A DNA stretch of 64,000 bases, taken from assembly GCA_011620345.1 (NCBI GenBank), contig WOZJ01000057.1:165246-229245 (forward strand). Direction: 5' to 3'. This document shows, one piece after another, positions 58,225 through 64,000 of this stretch. Positions within the stretch are counted from its first letter, which is position 1; each line of letters begins with the position of its first letter. Origin of the DNA: Nitrospirota bacterium (GTDB lineage: Bacteria > UBA2233). A program made the position numbers and the translations under genes. The notes under the pieces are model-generated. The model had not been told where the DNA came from. It was given only the letters and a program-made list of their open reading frames with translations, and did not search any database.

Positions 58225-60537
58225 TTACTTCGCCTTCTGGATGAGCTCTTGGAGTTTTGGAAGAATGCTCTCCTGAACAAACTGGCGGTTTTGCGCCTTG
58301 TCCTTGTACATCCGCTCATCGGCTATACGAAGAGCCTCTTTGAGCGTGCTTTCCGGCTTTTTTGCAACCGCGTATCCCGTTGCGATGCTAAGTGGCAAGG
58401 AAGGCTGCCCGGCGTTATAATCCTGGATGGCCTTTCTTAAGCGAGCCACGGCCTGTTTCGTCGTCTCCTCCGTTGCATTAGACAGGAGAATGATGAACTC
58501 GTCCCCCCCAACCCTGGCTAAGATGTCCTCTGCCCGGAAAGAGCTTCGGATAAGTGAGGCTGCTTCTACAATTAGCAAGTCCCCAGCTTCGTGGCCTAGG
58601 TTGTCGTTTACAAACTTAAGCGAGTCGAGATCGCACACGATAATGCCCGTTAGTTTTGGGAGCCTCGTAAGCTCGAGCCTTCTTAGCTCTTCTTCGAAGA
58701 AGGTGCGGTTGTAAAGACCCGTAAGCGCATCGTGCATACTCAGGTAGCTAAGGCGTTCTTCCATCTGTTTGCGCTCCGTGATCTCTTGGCCGATCGAGAA
58801 TACTACCTGCCTCCCTTGGATTTTAATGGGGACAATGTTCATAAGAAGTGTGCGCTCGGCGTTATTTGCCTTGTCTGGCCCGTTGCTCTTGTAGGCGGAT
58901 TCCACGCTGAAGGGGGAAAAGTCTTTTTTGCGGAGAACCTCTAAAATTTGGCTATCCCAGAGTGCCCGCTTGAGAAGTTCCTCTCGATTTATTCCCAAAA
59001 ACTGGATTGCGGCCTGGTTTGCATCGATGTAACTCCCATGCTCGTCGATCAAAAAAATAGGGTTGATTGTATTTTCAAAAAGGGCTCTGTAGCGTTGTTC
59101 GCTTTCTTTAAGCGCCTCTTCGGCTTTTTTGCGGTCCGTGATGTCGAGCAAAAACCCATGGATTTGCTTCAGCTTCGCTTCCGCCGACTCGATGTGCCGA
59201 ACATCTTCTCCCTCGTCGAACACTCCTAGCAGGTTTGCGAGGATGCTGAGCCTTTCACCTTGAATATTCTTGAAAGAAAGCTCAAGAAACTGGACTTTCC
59301 TTTCGTCCTTTATCCTCTTGAGGAGTTGGTCGTATGCACTCGGGTTCTCAAGGAGCTCGGGCAAGGACGTTTGGATGGCCTCAGGGGCTGAGGAGAACCC
59401 GAATAAAGCGGCGAACTGATGGTTGCAAAGTATGAGTGATCCATCGGGGTTTGCCAGGAAGTTGGCTGTAAGGGCATTAAAAAAGAGTTGTCGGAACCGC
59501 TCTTCGCTTTCTTGGATTTGCTTTGCATGCTCGAGCCCGGAGAGCATCATGTTGACCGCGGAGGCAAGCCTGGCAATTTCACCGCTCCCCTCCACGGGCA
59601 ACCGTTTGGTTAAATCCTGGCTAAACCCGATCGTCACCACGTTGGCCGCAAGCTGCTCAACCTCGTCCACGAGCTGCGTCTTGAGCAGCCAAAACAGAAG
59701 CACGAGGAATGCCAGACCGGAAACCACGAGCCCAATGCCGAAGTAGCGCATGCTCAAGAGACCCTGCTTAAAGACTGCACGATCTTGACTCGTCTGGATC
59801 ACAAAGGCGGGTTTTCCGTGGATGTCCCGGACAAGTCCGAACCCTGCGATCTGGTCTGCAGAAATCGCCTCTACCCAGGTATCGGCACCGCCTGACCGCG
59901 CTTCCTCGAAGGGCCTGACAAACAAGGGTAGACGAACTATGGCGGAGAGCCGTTTGATCTCTTTACGGTCGAGGTACCGCCCCATGATCAGCGTGCCCGT
60001 GATGCGGGGCGGGCTGGCCGAAGGGTCGAAAATCGGCCTTGAGGTGACAAGAACGGGGTTATTCTGAACCATGAGAACGCCGGACGGGCTGCTTTGAACG
60101 CTCTTGTGGTTTTGGAGGGCCTGATCGTGGACGATGGCGTTCCAAACGAGATCCGGAAAGGGAGTTCTTATTGCACGGTCCAAATCAAAATGGTCTGCCC
60201 GGACAACACTTCCGGAAGCATTCAGGAACACCATAAAATGAACCCGCATCTCGAGAAACGGCGTGATTACGAGGTTCTTCCGGACAAAGTCTGGATTCTG
60301 CCCAGCCACAAATCGGTCAGCCTCCTCCCAGCCGGCCCAGTCACCCGCTTTCGCGCTTAGGGAGGTGTACTCTTGTTCTAACGCACCGAGGACACGCCGG
60401 ACGTTTTGCCTGACGTTTTGGGATTCAATTTTTCGAAACCCTTCGAGCAGGGTAAGGTGAGATGTGGCGTACATCGCCAAAAACAAGACGCCTAGCGCAG
60501 CAAAGGCAATTATGAAGGCTTTTCTTCGAAGCGACAT
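58225..60537 (-). CDS. Membrane-bound diguanylate cyclase (CHASE4-HAMP-PAS-PAS-GGDEF)
   Basis: This 770-residue protein has an N-terminal membrane helix, a periplasmic CHASE4-like sensor (about 35-265, starting QNVRRVLGALEQEYTSLSAK in part), a second helix, HAMP, two PAS domains (about 345-460 and 475-600) and a C-terminal GGDEF domain with the active motif VGGDEFIILL. Five residues before it, RAED matches the inhibitory I-site RxxD. It should make cyclic di-GMP, subject to product inhibition. It stands alone, convergent with the SUF operon. Confidence 0.93.
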   Translation of the reverse strand: MSLRRKAFIIAFAALGVLFLAMYATSHLTLLEGFRKIESQNVRQNVRRVLGALEQEYTSLSAKAGDWAGWEEADRFVAGQNPDFVRKNLVITPFLEMRVHFMVFLNASGSVVRADHFDLDRAIRTPFPDLVWNAIVHDQALQNHKSVQSSPSGVLMVQNNPVLVTSRPIFDPSASPPRITGTLIMGRYLDRKEIKRLSAIVRLPLFVRPFEEARSGGADTWVEAISADQIAGFGLVRDIHGKPAFVIQTSQDRAVFKQGLLSMRYFGIGLVVSGLAFLVLLFWLLKTQLVDEVEQLAANVVTIGFSQDLTKRLPVEGSGEIARLASAVNMMLSGLEHAKQIQESEERFRQLFFNALTANFLANPDGSLILCNHQFAALFGFSSAPEAIQTSLPELLENPSAYDQLLKRIKDERKVQFLELSFKNIQGERLSILANLLGVFDEGEDVRHIESAEAKLKQIHGFLLDITDRKKAEEALKESEQRYRALFENTINPIFLIDEHGSYIDANQAAIQFLGINREELLKRALWDSQILEVLRKKDFSPFSVESAYKSNGPDKANNAERTLLMNIVPIKIQGRQVVFSIGQEITERKQMEERLSYLSMHDALTGLYNRTFFEEELRRLELTRLPKLTGIIVCDLDSLKFVNDNLGHEAGDLLIVEAASLIRSSFRAEDILARVGGDEFIILLSNATEETTKQAVARLRKAIQDYNAGQPSLPLSIATGYAVAKKPESTLKEALRIADERMYKDKAQNRQFVQESILPKLQELIQKAK

Positions 60538-60679
60538 TCGGAGTGCTCTTTATTAATTACAGAGACGTATTGTAGCATAGCTTTAAGGCCAAAGGGGGCC
60601 TATTGACATCAAGGGACATCCTATCCCGCCACATCCTTGTTATTTTGTGAGGTTTTACGGACATTGCGAAGGAAAGCTC

Positions 60680-61438
60680 ATGGGTGATAATTTTGCAAAA
60701 GAGTTTCAGCATGAAATGGTCTTTATCCACGGGCTCTACGGCCAAAATGGTCAATACCGAGGGTTGATCAAGGCATTGGAAAAAAAAGGTGTACGCCTCC
60801 ATACCCCTTCCTTGCGAGGCTATTCTGCCGAACGATTATTTGTTCGGTTCTCGGCATCCGAGGTGTTAGGGGCAGCCAGGAAGGCCGTCGTTCAGGTTTA
60901 TAAAGACACGCAAAAAAAACCCTGGCTGTTCGGCTCATCGCTAGGAAGTATCTTTGCCGTAAGGTATGCCATAGAACACCCGGAGACGATCAAAGGGCTT
61001 ATCTTGCACACGATTGTAGACCCAGCCGTCCTACCGCTTACAAACGGGACTCAGCGGGCTTTCCATAGACTTGGGAGTTGGCTGCTTTGGGCTTCTCCGA
61101 TTCTCGGCCTCATTCCTTTCCCCTTCCCATGGTTTGCGGGAACGTACCCAAAGAAGCGCATTTTTTATTCCGTCAATGGCCTTATGGAGCTCTTTTATGA
61201 TCAAAGGTTTCGCTTGGGACTAGAGCAGATCTCCTTGCCTTCGTTTTTGATCGTCGGGAGTAAAGACCGCCTCCTTCCTCCTGATTATTGCCTTTCGGTT
61301 TTTAGGCGTCTCGGGGATGCTAGAGGGGATTGTCAGATAGAGAATGCGGGCCATGGGGTTTTGATGACCCATCCCTACAGAGTGGGACAACAAATCGCGG
61401 CCTGGCTGGCTGCAGAGCAACAGGCCTGCTTGACCTAA
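60680..61438 (+). CDS. Alpha/beta hydrolase family protein
   Basis: This 252-residue protein has the oxyanion HG loop (FIHGLYGQNGQY), the nucleophile elbow GSSLGS, an acid in VGSKDRLLPP and the final histidine in ENAGHGVLM, a complete catalytic triad. The substrate is unknown; esterase or thioesterase activity is typical. ATG 60680 has AAGGAAAG upstream. It is 11 bp upstream of the aminotransferase. Confidence 0.85.
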   Translation: MGDNFAKEFQHEMVFIHGLYGQNGQYRGLIKALEKKGVRLHTPSLRGYSAERLFVRFSASEVLGAARKAVVQVYKDTQKKPWLFGSSLGSIFAVRYAIEHPETIKGLILHTIVDPAVLPLTNGTQRAFHRLGSWLLWASPILGLIPFPFPWFAGTYPKKRIFYSVNGLMELFYDQRFRLGLEQISLPSFLIVGSKDRLLPPDYCLSVFRRLGDARGDCQIENAGHGVLMTHPYRVGQQIAAWLAAEQQACLT

Positions 61439-61449
61439 GGAGGCGAGGA

Positions 61450-62640
61450 ATGCGATTGGCCAATTTTCTTGGGGGGTTCCAAGAGGACGCCTCTTGGATC
61501 CGGGCGATGTTCGAAAAAGGCAGGGACCTGAAGGCGTCCCTTGGCGCAGAACACGTTGCCGATTTAAGCCTTGGAAACCCCCTGCAGGCACCAGACCAAA
61601 GGGTATTGAACGAACTTGTCCGCGTGGTTGCAGACCCCACCGCCCATGGTTACACCTCCAACCTTGGGCTTGACGAGACAAGGGATGCGATTTCGGCTTA
61701 CCTAAAAGGAAAGTCGGGCATCCCCTTCCAGAGGGCGCACGTGGCCGTTGTGGCCGGGGCCGCCGGAGGCCTTGTCGTAGCCCTTCGTGCGCTTGCAGAC
61801 CAAGGCGAAACAGTGGGGGTATTTTCTCCGTACTTCACGGAGTACCCTTTCTATGCCAAAGCGCTTGGGTTGCATTTCGAATCCCAAGCGCTCGCTCCCC
61901 CCTTCATCCCGACGCTTGAAGATGCCCGTCGGCTGATGAAAAAAAAGCCCAGGGTCGTGTTGATTAACTCCCCGAATAACCCTACTGGCCAGGTATGGGG
62001 AAATGAGGCCTACGCGGCAATCCGACAAGCGATAGACGAACTTGGGCCTAAGGATAGGCCTGACGTGGTCTTTGACGACCCCTATGCAGAGATTGTGTAC
62101 GACGGACTTACGCCCCCGTTCCCCCTTTCGGAAATCCCACAGGCCCTGTATATATCTTCTTTTTCCAAGACATGGGCGATCCCTGGCGCAAGGGTTGGGT
62201 TTTTGGCCGTTCATCCCGACAATCCGCTTGCCGTGCAGGCGATGGACGCCGTCGCTTTTTTGATGCGTGCACTCGGCTTCGTGAGTGCGAACGCCTCCGC
62301 TCAAAGGATGCTCGCACGGGTCGGAGTGGGCAACGTACACCCTGAGCTTGCGCTCTACGAAAAACACCGCGATATGCTCGTCCATGGCCTCCTGTCTCTA
62401 GGGTTCCGCTTCGTTGTCCCTCGTGGAGGGTTTTACGTTTTTCCGGATGTACCCGAGGCCTTTCAAGATGACATTTGTTTTGTTTCTCGTGCACTCGCAG
62501 ACGGGCTGATCGTTGTCCCAGGGAGAGGGTTCGGGGATGCCTCCAGGTTCCGAGTGGTCTTTTCCGTGAGTCAAGAGACGATCTGCAGAGCCATTGAAAA
62601 GCTTCAGAACGTCTTGCACAACCCGGGTCCAAAAAGATGA
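61450..62640 (+). CDS. PLP-dependent aminotransferase, class I/II
   Basis: This 396-residue fold-type I enzyme has GYTSNLGLDETRDAIS, the NSPNNPTGQVW loop, the PLP lysine in SSFSKTWAIPGARVGF and the C-terminal arginine region FRVVFSVS. It is probably an aspartate or aromatic aminotransferase; the amino acid cannot be fixed by eye. ATG 61450 has AAGGAGG upstream and replaces the longer track start. It overlaps hisC by four bases (ATGA). Confidence 0.9.
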   Translation: MRLANFLGGFQEDASWIRAMFEKGRDLKASLGAEHVADLSLGNPLQAPDQRVLNELVRVVADPTAHGYTSNLGLDETRDAISAYLKGKSGIPFQRAHVAVVAGAAGGLVVALRALADQGETVGVFSPYFTEYPFYAKALGLHFESQALAPPFIPTLEDARRLMKKKPRVVLINSPNNPTGQVWGNEAYAAIRQAIDELGPKDRPDVVFDDPYAEIVYDGLTPPFPLSEIPQALYISSFSKTWAIPGARVGFLAVHPDNPLAVQAMDAVAFLMRALGFVSANASAQRMLARVGVGNVHPELALYEKHRDMLVHGLLSLGFRFVVPRGGFYVFPDVPEAFQDDICFVSRALADGLIVVPGRGFGDASRFRVVFSVSQETICRAIEKLQNVLHNPGPKR

Positions 62641-63692
62641 ACGAATACTCCGAGTTGGTCCGCCCCGTTCTTCGTAAGGTGCAAGGTTACGAGCCAGGCG
62701 AACAACCCAAGGAAGGCCCTATTCTTAAGTTGAACACCAACGAAAACCCTTATGGGCCATCCCCAAAGGTGGGGGCGGCAATTCGCAGGGCGATACCAAG
62801 GCTCAAGCGCTACCCGGACCCTGATTGCAGCAGGTTGCGCGCCAAGATCGCCGAAGTATACGGTATCCCAGAGTCTTGCACGCTAGTAACGAACGGGTCT
62901 GACGAGGCCATACGCCTGGTCTTCGAGGGATTACTGGATCCGGGCGAGCGCTTGATCCTTCCCGTTCCGACGTACACCCTATACGATGTACTGGCGACGT
63001 TTCGCTCTGCCGAGGTTGTGCGGGCCCAATTTGGAGACGATTTTGAGCTACCCCCCCTGCCGACTGCAGGGAAGCTCTTGGTCCTTCCCAATCCGCACGT
63101 CCCTTCTGGAGTGGCGTTTGCTGTAGAACGGCTTGCAGCACTGGCCCGAGATTTCCAAGGGCTTTTGCTCCTCGATGAAGCTTACGTCGATTTTGGGGCA
63201 GAGAGCGCAATCGGTCTTGTGGGGCAATTAGAAAACGTGGCCGTCCTTAGGACGTTTTCGAAGTCTTTTTCGCTAGCTGGGCTAAGGGTTGGTTTTTTGG
63301 CTGGGCCTCCTTGGCTTATCGAGACGCTTTTTAAGCTGAAAGATTCCTACAACGTAAGCCATGTGGCTCAGGCTGGCGCGTTGGCTGCCCTCGAAGACAT
63401 CGGCTGGATGGAGCTCAATGCCAAAAGAATCATGGAGGCGCGGGATTTTACCCGCTACCATTTGTTAAGCCTTGGGTTTTCCGTCCCCATCTCGAGCGCA
63501 AATTTTTTACTGGCCCAAAAGCCTGGCGTGGACTTGTACCCTTTGTACCTCGAGTTGAAGCGAAGGAACCTTCTCGTGCGGTACTTTGCCACGCCAGGCC
63601 TTTTTGACCGGATTCGCATCTCGATTGGCAAGGCATCCGAGATGGAGTTCTTTCTGGAAACCCTCCAAAAGGCCCTCGTGTCGCTAGCCTAA
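62637..63692 (+). CDS. hisC: Histidinol-phosphate aminotransferase
   Basis: This 351-residue PLP enzyme converts imidazole-acetol phosphate to histidinol phosphate. Features are LNTNENPYGPSP, the PLP lysine in RTFSKSFSLAGLRVGF, and the final RISIGKASEMEFFLETL. Length is normal. It is coupled to the previous aminotransferase gene and its stop overlaps the aconitase stop on the other strand. Confidence 0.93.
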   Translation: MNEYSELVRPVLRKVQGYEPGEQPKEGPILKLNTNENPYGPSPKVGAAIRRAIPRLKRYPDPDCSRLRAKIAEVYGIPESCTLVTNGSDEAIRLVFEGLLDPGERLILPVPTYTLYDVLATFRSAEVVRAQFGDDFELPPLPTAGKLLVLPNPHVPSGVAFAVERLAALARDFQGLLLLDEAYVDFGAESAIGLVGQLENVAVLRTFSKSFSLAGLRVGFLAGPPWLIETLFKLKDSYNVSHVAQAGALAALEDIGWMELNAKRIMEARDFTRYHLLSLGFSVPISSANFLLAQKPGVDLYPLYLELKRRNLLVRYFATPGLFDRIRISIGKASEMEFFLETLQKALVSLA

Positions 63693-64000
63693 GCCTGTCT
63701 AGGTTTATTATGGGCGTCAAGGAGCTTTCTTAGGACGAAAGGAAGAATTCCGCCGTGTCGTAGGTATTCTACGTCGATAGCATTGTCCACCCTTGCAATC
63801 GCTTCAAACGTCGTAGTTTCACCCCCAGGCCGTGTGGCACGCACCGTGAGATGTTTGTGAGGGACCAAGTCTGTAATTCCCTCTATGTCGTAGGTTTCAT
63901 GGCCCGTAAGCCCGATTGTCGACCGGTTCTCGCCGGGTAAAAACTCCATCGGCAGGACACCCATGCCCACAAGGTTGCTTCGGTGAATCCGCTCGAAGCT
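63689..64000 (-). CDS. acnA: Aconitate hydratase A, C-terminal end (gene continues past the window)
   Basis: The last 103 residues of an aconitase A-type enzyme are present. The swivel-domain motif SFERIHRSNLVGMGVLP is diagnostic, followed by GLTGHETYDIEGI and the final YLRHGGILPFVLRKLL. The reading frame is open to the right edge, so the start lies beyond the window. Aconitase isomerises citrate to isocitrate in the TCA cycle. Confidence 0.92.
   Translation of the reverse strand, partial: SFERIHRSNLVGMGVLPMEFLPGENRSTIGLTGHETYDIEGITDLVPHKHLTVRATRPGGETTTFEAIARVDNAIDVEYLRHGGILPFVLRKLLDAHNKPRQA

Overview
The window looks like ordinary chromosome from a Gram-negative, respiratory bacterium rather than a plasmid or phage. 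It carries lipoproteins, a TRAP transporter, many exported c-type cytochromes and a SUF Fe-S operon. Base composition is moderately GC-rich by eye, and GTG starts are common. The mix of NapC-like and b561-linked multihaem cytochromes, a TatT-type TRAP transporter and lutABC is what one expects in Desulfobacterota, Nitrospirota or related lineages. I cannot name the species from sequence alone.

Layout. 0-2.1 kb: plsY (5' end outside the window), an odd ferredoxin-like protein, and on the minus strand a MaoC-like/crotonase pair. 2.3-6.1 kb: a four-gene TRAP operon (tatT-dctQ-dctM-dctP), followed by tRNA-Arg(CCG), a gene-free 462 bp gap and tRNA-Leu(CAA). 6.8-20.4 kb: the accessory heart of the window. 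It holds a NapC/NirT-type cytochrome with 13 haem motifs, a three-motif cytochrome with a tiny hydrophobic protein, a fused 11-haem c / cytochrome b protein, an M56 metalloprotease pair, a split 13-haem c + cytochrome b pair, a histidine kinase with its own CXXCH motif plus a NarL-type regulator, and six very small exported Cys-rich proteins. 20.8-29.8 kb: guaB-guaA-GFA protein-dnaE-hflX-hypothetical-CDP-alcohol transferase. 29.9-38.8 kb: tRNA-Val(GAC), thrS-infC-rpmI-rplT-pheS-pheT, tRNA-Pro(GGG), surE and two exported proteins. 38.7-44.1 kb (minus): ilvD-lutA-lutB-lutC-M24 peptidase, every junction overlapping. 44.4-52.1 kb: methyltransferase, amphi-Trp protein, two M16 proteins, rph, rdgB, tRNA-Pro(TGG) and a trehalose-6-phosphate synthase/phosphatase fusion. 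52.2-58.2 kb: Rrf2 regulator plus sufCBDSU and a MIP18-family gene. 58.2-64 kb: a GGDEF protein, alpha/beta hydrolase, two aminotransferases (second is hisC), and the 3' end of an aconitase.

How it fits together. The 6.8-20.4 kb region reads as a membrane electron-transfer module. It has three quinol-side cytochromes (one ImcH-like in architecture, one CbcL-like fusion, one split version of the same idea), a candidate haem-c redox sensor with its response regulator, and a neighbouring set of abundant-looking small periplasmic proteins. Those small proteins carry haem-like motifs with abnormal spacing (CX1CH, CX3CH, CX4CH), and I do not recognise them as a described family. They are my best candidate for something new. 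No outer-membrane porin-cytochrome conduit is visible here, so the terminal acceptor is unknown.
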